The notes below the pieces were generated by a model that did no database searches, was not told the origin of the DNA, and was given only the letters and a program-made list of their open reading frames with translations. The position numbers and the translations under genes are program-made. A stretch of 64,000 nucleotides of DNA from Geotrypetes seraphini (taxonomy: Eukaryota > Chordata > Amphibia > Gymnophiona > Dermophiidae). This document shows positions 1-11,478 of this stretch, in pieces (within the stretch, counting starts at the first letter, position 1; every line of letters starts with the position of its first letter). The stretch spans positions 478,457,023 to 478,521,022 of the forward strand of contig NC_047084.1 of the NCBI RefSeq assembly GCF_902459505.1. The letters run 5' to 3'.

Positions 1-259
1 ACCCCCTTGAGACACGGGACTGCCTTCTTAAGCATTTTTTTTGTTTGCTTCTTCATGAGTTGTTCACAGGAGTTGACCCAGTAAAATGGAGCCATAAGGT
101 TTCATTCTTAGTGATAAAATTGATTTTGGGTTGGGGGTTCCTTAAGCAAAGGCTTAAGAATTAAAAGGAGGATGTGAAATCTCTGGCATACGAGAAGTTG
201 AAGTAATAGCTGTAAGAGGGTCTGGCACTATCTGTGAGGGGGGACAACTGCATCCTGTT

Positions 260-331
260 GGTTCCATGGTGTAATGGTGAGCACTCTGGACTCTGAATCC
301 AGCAATCTGAGTTCAAATCTCAGTGGAACCT
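260..331 (+). tRNA. tRNA-Gln (anticodon CUG), unit 1
   Basis: Seventy-two bases that fold as a full cloverleaf: acceptor GGTTCCA with TGGAACC, D arm with GG in the loop, anticodon stem CTGGA/TCCAG around loop CTCTGAA (CTG at 34-36), T arm CTGAG-TTCAAAT-CTCAG, discriminator T. It closely follows vertebrate tRNA-Gln-CTG. There is no intron and CCA is not encoded, as expected for a eukaryotic nuclear gene. The A box lies in the D arm and the B box is GAGTTCAAATCTC. The nearest T run is TTTT about 23 bases downstream, so the primary transcript should have a longer trailer than those of the other two genes in the unit. Confidence 0.96.
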
Positions 332-1684
332 ATCCCTTCGGTGTTAGTAGATATTTTCAGTGAAGTTCCTCTTTAAACATTCTGTATTCAAGGACTTGCA
401 GAAAGCCCCTGAGAGTGCGCAATCTGCTTTACATGTTACCGTAATCGTATGCATTTCAGGTTGCCTTTCAGAGTGTCTCCTTTGGGATCCCCAATTATGT
501 CTTAAAAGGCTCCATTGCCCTTCTTTATTTCGATCCTGTGGAAAATTCAATATAGCTGAGGACTGATTTTCCCCTTGCTCCTCCTAGGTTGCAGGTGATG
601 GCATTCGGAAGTGGGGGAGTCCAAGTATGGATGGGACTCCACTTTATTTTTACTTTCAGTTTTGCTCTTCCGCATAAATGTAACTCCTTTTAGACCTAAA
701 GTACCATTGGCTTTGAGAAACCGGTTATCTGGTTGCAGAATCTGAATCATGCCATGAGCAGAAATGATTTCACCAAACTTAGCTGAGAAAACTGTGAAGA
801 ATTTTGGGGTTCACTTTTCTCCTTGTGATTCAGTTTTTATGCAGTTCTTTCTTTCTCTGTTCGTATAAGTATCTGTCACTTTTCAGGTAGCAAAGCCACT
901 GGTGAATTTATGAAATATGAAGTGACATCAATGGCGGGAACCAAATTCCAAGACCTGATAATACTGACCTCTTCCTTTTGGAGCTACTGCTTGTATCTGA
1001 AAACTGAAACTTGGATCTCGCATTCAAGTTGCGCAACGTCATCAGCGTTGGTGGGGTAAAGTGTGCAAAATTTAGGAATTCAGTTTTCTTCCTTTACGCG
1101 GGTAAAGGTGGTCGCATGGTAAGGGTTGTTTTTTTTAATGGTCATTACTCTACGTGGGTTAGCAACATGCAAAGTTATGGCTTGTAGACTGAGATGGTTC
1201 TTTAGGTTTGATTTGGAGAACGGATGTGAAAATCGCTATATGCCACGAAATGAAGAAGAAGTTGCTACTAATTGTTAATTCGTTGCTTGTTATGGGTCCG
1301 ATAAATTGTTAAGAGAGAAAAGGCGCCAGGCTTGAATTCTGGTAGCGCTCTTCTTTTGAAGAACAGTAGCTGTGCCCTTAAGGGGGATAGGCTGCAGAGC
1401 TGAAGCTAGGCGAGCCCAGCGGGGAGAGCTTTACGGTAAGGACGTAAGGGCCTCTTTTTTGACCTTGAGTTGCAGCAGCTATTTCTCAAAGCTAGTCAAG
1501 AATATCACGCGCTGTCATGAAAGAAAATGTCTGAGCCTTCAGTGTCGGAACTGAGTAGTAGAATAAAGAGTGTTGAAAGAAGCCTTTGCAGTTGAGTGCT
1601 GGGAGAAAACGAGCATGGAAAGCCATGAAAACGGAGGGAATAGGTGTAAACGAGCAAATGTCTGTAAAGAGCGCTCAGCCAAGT

Positions 1685-1756
1685 GGTTCCATGGTGTAAA
1701 GGTTAGCACTCTGGACTTTGAATCCAGTGATCTGAGTTCAAATCTCAGTGGAACCT
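1685..1756 (+). tRNA. tRNA-Gln (anticodon UUG), unit 1
   Basis: Seventy-two bases, same acceptor and T arm as the CUG gene, but loop CTTTGAA gives anticodon TTG (reads CAA, and CAG by wobble). The D loop reads AAAGGTTAG where the CUG gene has AATGGTGAG. A five-T terminator follows about ten bases after the gene (GCTCGCTTTTTAAG). The two Gln genes probably arose by duplication, given their shared stems. All key paired positions are intact. Confidence 0.96.
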
Positions 1757-2151
1757 GCTCGCTTTTTAAGCTCAACCGCCAGCAGCTGCCCTTATGAGAT
1801 GAATACTCAAGCCTGTGTAGACTGCTGAATAGGGGCAATGGTATCATAGCAAAGTATGGTCCCTGGAATGAGGTAAATTTAGCCATCTAGCTATCCAAGA
1901 GCACAAAGGAAAGAGGAATACAAAGATAGAAGTCCAGGCATGTTGTGCTGGGGATGGGGTGGGGTGGGTGCAAAATTTATCAGGGACCCTTTGGCCCTGC
2001 TCGCTCTTCAGCAGCACAGTTGCAAGGAGAGTGGGAAGACCCCCTGAGCTTTTAAAAAGGATGAGATGTCGGTCTTGAATATACTTCCCTTTAAAGGGTA
2101 GGTAGAGGGAGGACCCATGCAGGTACCTGCACTTGAGGCGAAGCTTCAGGT

Positions 2152-2224
2152 GCTGAAATAGCTCAGTTGGGAGAGCGTTAGACTGAAGATCTAAAGGTCC
2201 CTGGTTCAATCCCGGGTTTCAGCA
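2152..2224 (+). tRNA. tRNA-Phe (anticodon GAA), unit 1
   Basis: Seventy-three bases: acceptor GCTGAAA/TTTCAGC, discriminator A, D arm GCTC/GAGC, anticodon stem TTAGA/TCTAA with loop CTGAAGA (GAA at 34-36), variable loop AGGTC, T arm CCTGG-TTCAATC-CCGGG. It matches vertebrate tRNA-Phe except for compensated C3/G70 to T/A changes in the acceptor and A for G in the T loop. TTTTT starts four bases after the gene and should end Pol III transcription. Confidence 0.96.
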
Positions 2225-2590
2225 CCTCTTTTTCTACCTGGTAACCTGGCAGAAGAGGGTAGAAAAATAGCAATTGCTCATGTTCTGTTCAGAGCAAGGG
2301 TGTATGCTAGCTGTAGAAGCTTGACCCCCCACACCCCCTTGAGACACGGGACTGCCTTCTTAAGCATTTTTTTTGTTTGCTTCTTCATGAGTTGTTCACA
2401 GGAGTTGACCCAGTAAAATGGAGCCATAAGGTTTCATTCTTAGTGATAAAATTGATTTTGGGTTGGGGGTTCCTTAAGCAAAGGCTTAAGAATTAAAAGG
2501 AGGATGTGAAATCTCTGGCATACGAGAAGTTGAAGTAATAGCTGTAAGAGGGTCTGGCACATCTGTGAGGGGGGACAACTGCATCCTGTT

Positions 2591-2662
2591 TGTTCCATGG
2601 TGTAATGGTGAGCACTCTGGTCTCTGAATCCAGCAATCTGAGTTCAAATCTCAGTGGAACCT
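2591..2662 (+). tRNA. tRNA-Gln (CUG), unit 2, damaged
   Basis: Same length and anticodon as the unit 1 copy, but G1 is T (breaks the first acceptor pair with C72) and A31 is T (breaks 31:39 next to the anticodon loop). Both promoter boxes are intact, so it may be transcribed, but processing and function are doubtful. Probably a pseudogene in the making. Confidence 0.85.
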
Positions 2663-4022
2663 ATCCCTTCGATGTTAGTAGATATTTTCAGTGAAGTTCC
2701 TCTTTAAACATTCTGTATTCAAGGACTTGCAGAAAGCCCCTGAGAGTGCGCAATCTGCTTTACATGTTACCGTAATCGTATGCATTTCAGGTTGCCTTTC
2801 AGAGTGTCTCCTTTGGGATCCCCAATTATGTCTTAAAAGGCTCCATTGCCCTTCTTTATTGCGATCCTGTGGAAAATTCAATATAGCTGAGGACTGATTT
2901 TCCCCTTGCTCCTCCTAGGTTGCAGGTGATGGCATTCGGAAGTGGGGGAGTCCAAGTACTGGATGGGACTCCACGATAGTTTTTCTTTCAGTTTTGCTCT
3001 TCCGCATAAATGTAACTCCTTTTAGACCTAAAGTACCATTGGCTTTGAGAAACCGGTTATCTGGTTGCAGAATCTGAATCATGCCATGAGCAGAAATGAT
3101 TTCACCAAACTTAGCTGAGAAAACTGTGAAGAATTTTGGGGTTCACTTTTCTCCTTGTGATTCAGTTTTTATGCAGTTCTTTCTTTCTCTGTTCGTATAA
3201 GTATCTGTCACTTTTCAGGTAGCAAAGCCACTGGTGAATTTATGAAATATGAAGTGACATCAATGGCGGGAACCAAATTCCAAGACCTGATAATACTGAC
3301 CTCTTCCTTTTGGAGCTACTGCTTGTATCTGAAAACTGAAACTTGGATCTCGCATTCAAGTACCCACATGCGCAACGTCATCAGCGTTGGTGGGGTAAAG
3401 TGTGCAAAATTTAGGAATTCAGTTTTCTTCCTTTACGCGGGTAAAGGTGGTCGCATGGTAAGGGTTGTTTTTTTAATGGTCATTACTCTACGTGGGTTAG
3501 CAACATGCAAAGTTATGGCTTGTAGACTGAGATGGTTCTTTAGGTTTGATTTGGAGAACGGATGTGAAAATCGCTATATGCCACGAAATGAAGAAGAAGT
3601 TGCTACTAATTGTTTAATTCGTTGCTTGTTATGGGTCCGATAAATTGTTAAGAGAGAAAAGGCGCCAGGCTTGAATTCTGGTAGCGCTCTCTTTTGAAGA
3701 ACAGTAGCTGTGCCCTTAAGGGGGATAGGCTGCAGAGCTGAAGCTAGGCGAGCCCAGCGGGGAGAGCTTTACGGTAAGGACGTAAGGGCCTCTTTTTTGA
3801 CCTTGAGTTGCAGCAGCTATTTCTCAAAGCTAGTCAAGAATATCACGTGCTGTCATGAAAGAAAATGTCTGAGCCTTCAGTGTCGGAACTGAGTAGTAGA
3901 ATAAAGAGTGTTGAAAGAAGCCTTTGCAGTTGAGTGCTGGGAGAAAACGAGCATGGAAAGCCATGAAAACGGAGGGAATAGGTGTAAACGAGCAAATGTC
4001 TGTAAAGAGCGCTCAGCCAAGT

Positions 4023-4094
4023 GGTTCCATGGTGTAAAGGTTAGCACTCTGGACTTTGAATCCAGTGATCTGAGTTCAAATCTCAGTGGAACCT
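4023..4094 (+). tRNA. tRNA-Gln (UUG), unit 2
   Basis: Identical to the unit 1 UUG gene. Followed by TGCTTGCTTTTTAAG, so a five-T terminator is present. Confidence 0.96.
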
Positions 4095-4478
4095 GCTTGC
4101 TTTTTAAGCTCAACCGCCAGCAGCTGCCCTTATGAGATGAATACTCAAGCCTGTGTAGACTGCTGAATAGGGGCAATGGTATCATAGCAAAGTATGGTCC
4201 TTGGAATGAGGTAAATTTAGCCATCTAGCTATCCAAGAGCACAAAGGAAAGAGGAATACAAAGATAGAAGTCCAGGCATGTTGTGGTGGGGTGGGTGCAA
4301 AATTTATCAGGGACCCTTTGGCCCTGCTCGCTCTTCAGCAGCACAGTTGCAAGGAGAGTGGGAAGACCACCTGAGCTTTTAAAAAGGATGAGATGTCGGT
4401 CTTGAATATACTTCCCTTTAAAGTGTAGGTAGAGGGAGGACCCATGCAGGTACCTGCACTTGAGGCGAAGCTTCAGGT

Positions 4479-4551
4479 GCTGAAATAGCTCAGTTGGGAG
4501 AGCGTTAGACTGAAGATCTAAAGGTCCCTGGTTCAATCCCGGGTTTCAGCA
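4479..4551 (+). tRNA. tRNA-Phe (GAA), unit 2
   Basis: Identical to the unit 1 Phe gene, with TTTTT four bases downstream. Confidence 0.96.
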
Positions 4552-4915
4552 CCTCTTTTTCTACCTGGTAACCTGGCAGAAGAGGGTAGAAAAATAGCAA
4601 TTGCTCATGTTCTGTTCAGAGCAAGGGTGTATGCTAGCTGTAGAAGCTTGACCCCCACACCCCCTTGATACACGGGACTGCCTTCTTAAGCATTTTTTTT
4701 GTTTGCTTCTTCATGAGTTGTTCACAGGAGTTGACCCAGTAAAATGGAGCCATAAGGTTTCATTCTTAGTGATAAAATTAATTTTGGGTTGGGGGTTCCT
4801 TAAGCAAAGGCTTAAGAATTAAAAGGAGGATGTGAAATCTCTGGCATACGAGAAGTTGAAGTAATAGCTGTAAGAGGGTCTGGCACATCTGTGAGGGGGA
4901 CAACTGCATCCTGTT

Positions 4916-4987
4916 GGTTCCATGGTGTAATGGTGAGCACTCTGGACTCTGAATCCAGCAATCTGAGTTCAAATCTCAGTGGAACCT
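4916..4987 (+). tRNA. tRNA-Gln (CUG), unit 3
   Basis: Identical to the unit 1 CUG gene, with A7 and all stems paired. Confidence 0.96.
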
Positions 4988-6337
4988 ATCCCTTCGGTGT
5001 TAGTAGATATTTTCAGTGAAGTTCCTCTTTAAACATTCTGTATTCAAGGACTTGCAGAAAGCCCCTGAGAGTGCGCAATCTGCTTTACATGTTACCGTAA
5101 TCGTATGCATTTCAGGTTGCCTTTCAGAGTGTCTCCTTTGGGATCCCCAATTATGTCTTAAAAGGCTCCATTGCCCTTCTTTATTGCGATCCTGTGGAAA
5201 ATTCAATATAGCTGAGGACTGATTTTCCCCTTGCTCCTCCTAGGTTGCAGGTGATGGCATTCGGAAGTGGGGGAGTCCAAGTATGGATGGGACTCCACGA
5301 TAGTTTTTCTTTCAGTTTTGCTCTTCCGCATAAATGTAACTCCTTTTAGACCTAAAGTACCATTGGCTTTGAGAAACCGGTTATCTGGTTGCAGAATCTG
5401 AATCATGCCATGAGCAGAAATGATTTCACCAAACTTAGCTGAGAAAACTGTGAAGAATTTTGGGGTTCACTTTTCTCCTTGTGATTCAGTTTTTATGCAG
5501 TTCTTTCTTTCTCTGTTCGTATAAGTATCTGTCACTTTTCAGGTAGCAAAGCCACTGGTGAATTTATGAAATATGAAGTGACATCAATGGCGGGAACCAA
5601 ATTCCAAGACCTGATAATACTGACCTCTTCCTTTTGGAGCTACTGCTTGTATCTGAAAACTGAAACTTGGATCTCGCATTCAAGTTGCGCAACGTCATCA
5701 GCGTTGGTGGGGTAAAGTGTGCAAAATTTAGGAATTCAGTTTTCTTCCTTTACGCGGGTAAAGGTGGTCGCATGGTAAGGGTTGTTTTTTTAATGGTCAT
5801 TACTCTACGTGGGTTAGCAACATGCAAAGTTATGGCTTGTAGACTGAGATGGTTCTTTAGGTTTGATTTGGAGAACGGATGTGAAAATCGCTATATGCCA
5901 CGAAATGAAGAAGAAGTTGCTACTAATTGTTAATTCGTTGCTTGTTATGGGTCCGATAAATTGTTAAGAGAGAAAAGGCGCCAGGCTTGAATTCTGGTAG
6001 CGCTCTCTTTTGAAGAACAGTAGCTGTGCCCTTAAGGGGGATAGGCTGCAGAGCTGAAGCTAGGCGAGCCCAGCGGGGAGAGCTTTACGGTAAGGACGTA
6101 AGGGCCTCTTTTTGACCTTGAGTTGCAGCAGCTATTTCTCAAAGCTAGTCAAGAATATCACGCGCTGTCATGAAAGAAAATGTCTGAGCCTTCAGTGTCG
6201 GAACTGAGTAGTAGAATAAAGAGTGTTGAAAGAAGCCTTTGCAGTTGAGTGCTGGGAGAAAACGAGCATGGAAAGCCATGAAAACGGAGGGAATAGGTGT
6301 AAACGAGCAAATGTCTGTAAAGAGCGCTCAGCCAAGT

Positions 6338-6409
6338 GGTTCCATGGTGTAAAGGTTAGCACTCTGGACTTTGAATCCAGTGATCTGAGTTCAAATCTCA
6401 GTGGAACCT
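6338..6409 (+). tRNA. tRNA-Gln (UUG), unit 3
   Basis: Gene body identical to unit 1. The terminator is one T shorter (TTTT after CTCGC), which may end transcription less cleanly. Confidence 0.96.
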
Positions 6410-6812
6410 GCTCGCTTTTAAGCTCAACCGCCAGCAGCTGCCCTTATGAGATGAATACTCAAGCCTGTGTAGACTGCTGAATAGGGGCAATGGTATCATA
6501 GCAAAGTATGGTCCCTGGAATGAGGTAAATTTAGCCATCTAGCTATCCAAGAGCACAAAGGAAAGAGGAATACAAAGATAGAAGTCCAGGCATGTTGTGC
6601 TGGGGAGGGGAGGGGTGGGGTGGGATGGGTGCAAAATTTATCAGGGACCCTTTGGCCCTGCTCGCTCTTCAGCAGCACAGTTGCAAGGAGAGTGGGAAGA
6701 CCCCCTGAGCTTTTAAAAAGGATGAGATGTCGGTCTTGAATATACTTCCCTTTAAAGGGTAGGTAGAGGGAGGACCCATGCAGGTACCTGCACTTGAGGC
6801 AAAGCTTCAGGT

Positions 6813-6885
6813 GCTGAAATAGCTCAGTTGGGAGAGCGTTAGACTGAAGATCTAAAGGTCCCTGGTTCAATCCCGGGTTTCAGCA
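6813..6885 (+). tRNA. tRNA-Phe (GAA), unit 3
   Basis: Identical to the unit 1 Phe gene; five-T terminator kept. Confidence 0.96.
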
Positions 6886-7249
6886 CCTCTTTTTCTACCT
6901 GGTAACCTGGCAGAAGAGGGTAGAAAAATAGCAATTGCTCATGTTCTGTTCAGAGCAAGGGTGTATGCTAGCTGTAGAAGCTTGACCCCCCCACCCCCTT
7001 GAGACACGGGACTGCCTTCTTAAGCATTTTTTTTGTTTGCTTCTTCATGAGTTGTTCACAGGAGTTGACCCAGTAAAATGGAGCCATAAGGTTTCATTCT
7101 TAGTGATAAAATTGATTTTGGGTTGGGGGTTTCTTAAGCAAAGGCTTAAGAATTAAAAGGAGGATGTGAAATCTCTGGCATACGAGAAGTTGAAGTAATA
7201 GCTTTAAGAGGGTCTGGCACATCTGTGAGGGGAACAACTGCATCCTGTT

Positions 7250-7321
7250 GGTTCCCTGGTGTAATGGTGAGCACTCTGGACTCTGAATCCAGCAATCTGA
7301 GTTCAAATCTCAGTGGAACCT
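7250..7321 (+). tRNA. tRNA-Gln (CUG), unit 4, C7 variant
   Basis: Reads GGTTCCCTGGTGTAATGG: A7 is C, giving a C:U mismatch with position 66 at the base of the acceptor stem. All else is intact. One mismatch here is often tolerated, so I leave it as a gene. Confidence 0.9.
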
Positions 7322-8679
7322 ATCCCTTCGGTGTTAGTAGATATTTTCAGTGAAGTTCCTCTTTAAACATTCTGTATTCAAGGACTTGCAGAAAGCCCCT
7401 GAGAGTGCGCAATCTGCTTTACATGTTACCGTAATCGTATGCATTTCAGGTTGCCTTTCAGAGTGTCTCCTTTGGGATCCCCAATTATGGCTTAAAAGGC
7501 TCCATTGCCCTTCTTTATTGCGATCCTGTGGAAAATTCAATATAGCTGAGGACTGATTTTCCCCTTGCTCCTCCTAGGTTGCAGGTGATGGCATTCGGAA
7601 GTGGGGGAGTCCAAGTATGGATGGGACTCCACGATAGTTTTTCTTTCAGTTTTGCTCTTCCGCATAAATGTAACTCCTTTTAGACCTAAAGTACTATTGG
7701 CTTTGAGAAACCGGTTATCTGGTTGCAGAATCTGAATCATGCCATGAGCAGAAATGATTTCACCAAACTTAGCTGAGAAAACTGTGAAGAATTTTGGGGT
7801 TCACTTTTCTCCTTGTGATTCAGTTTTTATGCAGTTCTTTCTTTCTCTGTTCGTATAAGTATTTGTCACTTTTCAGGTAGCAAAGCCACTGGTGAATTTA
7901 TGAAATATGAAGTGACATCAATAGCGGGAACCAAATTCCAAGACCTGATAATACTGACCTCTTCCTTTTGGAGCTACTGCTTGTATCTGAAAACTGAAAC
8001 TTGGATCTCGCATTCAAGTACCCACATGCGCAACGTCATCAGCGTTGGTGGGGTAAAGTGTGCAAAATTTAGGAATTCAGTTTTCTTCCTTTACGCGGGT
8101 AAAGGTGGTCGCATGGTAAGGGTTGTTTTTTTAATGGTCATTACTCTACGTGGGTTAGCAACATGCAAAGTTATGGCTTGTAGACTGAGATGGTTCTTTA
8201 GGTTTGATTTGGAGAACGGATGTGAAAATCGCTATATGCCACGTAATGAAGAAGAAGTTGCTACTAATTGTTAATTCGTTGCTTGTTATGGGTCCGATAA
8301 ATTGTTAAGAGAGAAAAGGCGCCAGGCTTGAATTCTGGTAGCGCTCTCTTTTGAAGAACAGTAGCTGTGCCCTTAAGGGGGATAGGCTGCAGAGCTGAAG
8401 CTAGGCGAGCCCAGCGGGGAGAGCTTTACGGTAAGGACGTAAGGGCCTCTTTTTTGACCTTGAGTTGCAGCAGCTATTTCTCAAAGCTAGTCAAGAATAT
8501 CACGCGCTGTCATGAAAGAAAATGTCTGAGCCTTCAGTGTCGGAACTGAGTAGTAGAATAAAGAGTGTTGAAAGAAGCCTTTGCAGTTGAGTGCTGGGAG
8601 AAAACGAGCATGGAAAGCCATGAAAACGGAGGGAATAGGTGTAAACGAGCAAATGTCTGTAAAGAGCGCTCAGCCAAGT

Positions 8680-8751
8680 GGTTCCATGGTGTAAAGGTTA
8701 GCACTCTGGACTTTGAATCCAGTGATCTGAGTTCAAATCTCAGTGGAACCT
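8680..8751 (+). tRNA. tRNA-Gln (UUG), unit 4
   Basis: Identical to the unit 1 UUG gene, with the TGCTTGC flank and five-T terminator. Confidence 0.96.
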
Positions 8752-9145
8752 GCTTGCTTTTTAAGCTCAACCGCCAGCAGCTGCCCTTATGAGATGAATA
8801 CTCAAGCCTGTGTAGACTGCTGAATAGGGGCAATGGTATCATAGCAAAGTATGGTCCCTGGAATGAGGTAAATTTAGCCATCTAGCTATCCAAGAGCACA
8901 AAGGAAAGAGGAATACAAAGATAGAAGTCCCGGCATGTTGTGCTGGGGAGGGGTGGGGTGGGTGCAAAATTTATCAGGGACCCTTTGGCCCTGCTCGCTC
9001 TTCAGCAGCACAGTTGCAAGGAGAGTGGGAAGACCCCCTGAGCTTTTAAAAAGGATGAGATGTCGGTCTTGAATATACTTCCTTTTAAAGGGTAGGTAGA
9101 GGGAGGACCCATGCAGGTACCTGCACTTGAGGCGAAGCTTCAGGT

Positions 9146-9218
9146 GCTGAAATAGCTCAGTTGGGAGAGCGTTAGACTGAAGATCTAAAGGTCCCTGGTT
9201 CAATCCCGGGTTTCAGCA
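9146..9218 (+). tRNA. tRNA-Phe (GAA), unit 4
   Basis: Identical to the unit 1 Phe gene; terminator intact. Confidence 0.96.
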
Positions 9219-9582
9219 CCTCTTTTTCTACCTGGTAACCTGGCAGAAGAGGATAGAAAAATAGCAATTGCTCATGTTCTGTTCAGAGCAAGGGTGTATG
9301 CTAGCTGTAGAAGCTTGACCCCCCCACCCCCTTGAGACACGGGACTGCCTTCATAAGCATTTTTTTTGTTTGCTTCTTCATGAGTTGTTCACAGGAGTTG
9401 ACCCAGTAAAATGGAGCCATAAGGTTTCATTCTTAGTGATAAAATTGATTTTGGGTTGGGGGTTCCTTAAGCAAAGGCTTAAGAATTAAAAGGAGGATGT
9501 GAAATCTCTGGCATACGAGAAGTTGAAGTAATAGCTTTAAGAGGGTCTGGCACATCTGTGAGGGGGACAACTGCATCCTGTT

Positions 9583-9654
9583 GGTTCCCTGGTGTAATGG
9601 TGAGCACTCTGGACTCTGAATCCAGCAATCTGAGTTCAAATCTTAGTGGAACCT
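9583..9654 (+). tRNA. tRNA-Gln (CUG), unit 5, C7 variant
   Basis: Has the C7 change of unit 4, and the 3' T-stem strand is CTTAG, which turns one G:C pair into G:U. Still foldable. Confidence 0.88.
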
Positions 9655-11012
9655 ATCCCTTTGGTGTTAGTAGATATTTTCAGTGAAGTTCCTCTTTAAA
9701 CATTCTGTATTCAAGAACTTGCAGAAAGCCCCTGAGAGTGCGCAATCTGCTTTACATGTTACCGTAATCGTATGCATTTCAGGTTGCCTTTCAGAGTGTC
9801 TCCTTTGGGATCCCCAATTATGTCTTAAAAGGCTCCATTGCCCTTCTTTATTGCGATCCTGTGGAAAATTCAATATAGCTGAGGACTGATTTTCCCCTTG
9901 CTCCTCCTAGGTTGCAGGTGATTGCATTCGGAAGTGGGGGAGTCCAAGTATGGATGGGACTCCACGATAGTTTTTCTTTCAGTTTTGCTCTTCCGCATAA
10001 ATGTAACTCCTTTTAGACCTAAAGTACCATTGGCTTTGAGAAACCGGTTATCTGGTTGCAGAATCTGAATCATGCCATGAGCAGAAATGATTTCACCAAA
10101 CTTAGCTGAGAAAACTGTGAAGAATTTTGGGGTTCACTTTTCTCCTTGTGATTCAGTTTTTATGCAGTTCTTTCTTTCTCTGTTCGTATAAGTATCTGTC
10201 ACTTTTCAGGTAGCAAAGCCACTGGTGAATTTATGAAATATGAAGTGACATCAATGGCGGGAACCAAATTCCAAGACCTGATAATACTGACCTCTTCCTT
10301 TTGGAGCTACTGCTTGTATCTGAAAACTGAAACTTGGATCTAGCATTCAAGTACCCACATGCGCAACGTCATCAGCGTTGGTGGGGTAAAGTGTGCAAAA
10401 TTTAGGAATTCAGTTTTCTTCCTTTACGCGGGTAAAGGTGGTCGCATGGTAAGGGTTGTTTTTTTAATGGTCATTACTCTACGTGGGTTAGCAACATGCA
10501 AAGTTATGGCTTGTAGACTGAGATGGTTCTTTAGGTTTGATTTGGAGAACGGATGTGAAAATCGCTATATGCCACGAAATGAAGAAGAAGTTGCTACTAA
10601 TTGTTAATTCGTTGCTTGTTATGGGTCCGATAAATTGTTAAGAGAGAAAAGGCGCCAGGCTTGAATTCTGGTAGCGCTCTCTTTTGAAGAACAGTAGCTG
10701 TGCCCTTAAGGGGGATAGGCTGCAGAGCTGAAGCTAGGCGAGCCCAGCGGGGAGAGCTTTACGGTAAGGACGTAAGGGCCTCTTTTTTGACCTTGAGTTG
10801 CAGCAGCTATTTCTCAAAGCTAGTCAAGAATATCACGCGCTGTCATGAAAGAAAATGTCTGAGCCTTCAGTGTCGGAACTGAGTAGTAGAATAAAGAGTG
10901 TTGAAAGAAGCCTTTGCAGTTGAGTGCTGGGAGAAAACGAGCATGGAAAGCCATGAAAACGGAGGGAATAGGTGTAAACGAGCAAATGTCTGTAAAGCGC
11001 TGTCAGCCAAGT

Positions 11013-11084
11013 GGTTCCATGGTGTAAAGGTTAGCACTCTGGACTTTGAATCCAGTGATCTGAGTTCAAATCTCAGTGGAACCT
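11013..11084 (+). tRNA. tRNA-Gln (UUG), unit 5
   Basis: Gene body unchanged; only the 5' flank differs (CGCTGTCAGCC), about ten bases upstream. Confidence 0.96.
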
Positions 11085-11478
11085 GCTTGCTTTTTAAGCT
11101 CAACCGCCAGCAGCTGCCCTTATGAGATGAAAACTCAAGCCTGTGTAGACTGCTGAATAGGGGCAATGGTATCATAGCAAAGTATGGTCCCTGGAATGAG
11201 GTAAATTTAGCCATCTAGCTATCCAAGAGCACAAAGGAAAGAGGAATACAAAGATAGAAGTCCAGGCATGTTGTGCTGGGGATGGGTGGGGTGGGTGCAA
11301 AATTTATCAGGGACCCTTTGGCCCTGCTCGCTCTTCAGCAGCACAGTTGCAAGGAGAGTGGGAAGACCCCCTGAGCTTTTAAAAAGGATGAGATGTCGGT
11401 CTTGAATATACTTCCCTTTAAAGGGTAGGTAGAGGGAGGACCCATGCAGGTACCTGCACTTGAGGCGAAGCTTCAGGT

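Larger units (their letters stand above)
1..2332 (+). repeat. tRNA array unit 1 (about 2.33 kb)
   Basis: First full unit of a head-to-tail array; the motif ACCCCCTTGAGACACGGG marks each unit start at 1, 2333, 4659 (GATACAC form), 6993, 9326, 11659, 13986 (GATACAC form) and 16318. Order inside the unit is Gln(CUG), about 1.35 kb spacer, Gln(UUG), about 0.4 kb spacer, Phe(GAA), about 0.1 kb tail. The spacers differ between units by only scattered changes and short indels, so whole units are being homogenised, not just the genes. Unit 1 lacks the ten-base ACCCACATG-type insert near position 1030. The left edge of the window cuts into the array, so earlier units probably exist. No convincing protein gene or further tRNA is seen in the spacers. 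Confidence 0.97.
2333..4658 (+). repeat. tRNA array unit 2
   Basis: Carries the insert TACCCACATG near 3360, which is also in units 4 and 5 but not in 1, 3, 6 and 7. Its distal part shares GACCACCTGAGC (4367) and GGTCCTTGGAATG (4196) with unit 6 only. It is a few bases short because the G-rich run near 4285 is contracted. Confidence 0.97.
4659..6992 (+). repeat. tRNA array unit 3
   Basis: Starts with the GATACACGGG variant that only unit 7 shares. It lacks the ACCCACATG insert. The G-rich run near 6600 is expanded. The T run after the Gln(UUG) gene is four Ts here and five in the other units. Confidence 0.97.
6993..9325 (+). repeat. tRNA array unit 4
   Basis: Has the ACCCACATG insert (near 8020) and the TGCTTGC flank after Gln(UUG) that goes with it in units 2, 4 and 5. 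Its Gln(CUG) gene has C at position 7, a change shared with units 5 and 6. Confidence 0.97.

Noticed and set aside
436-470. PSE-like TTACCGTAATCG (snRNA promoter)
   Set aside because: No TATA at the right distance, no distal element and no snRNA follows.
1826-1860. Weak likeness to the 5' end of U4 snRNA (GGGCAATGGTATCATAGC)
   Set aside because: Only a short partial match; the rest of U4, an Sm site and snRNA promoter elements are absent.
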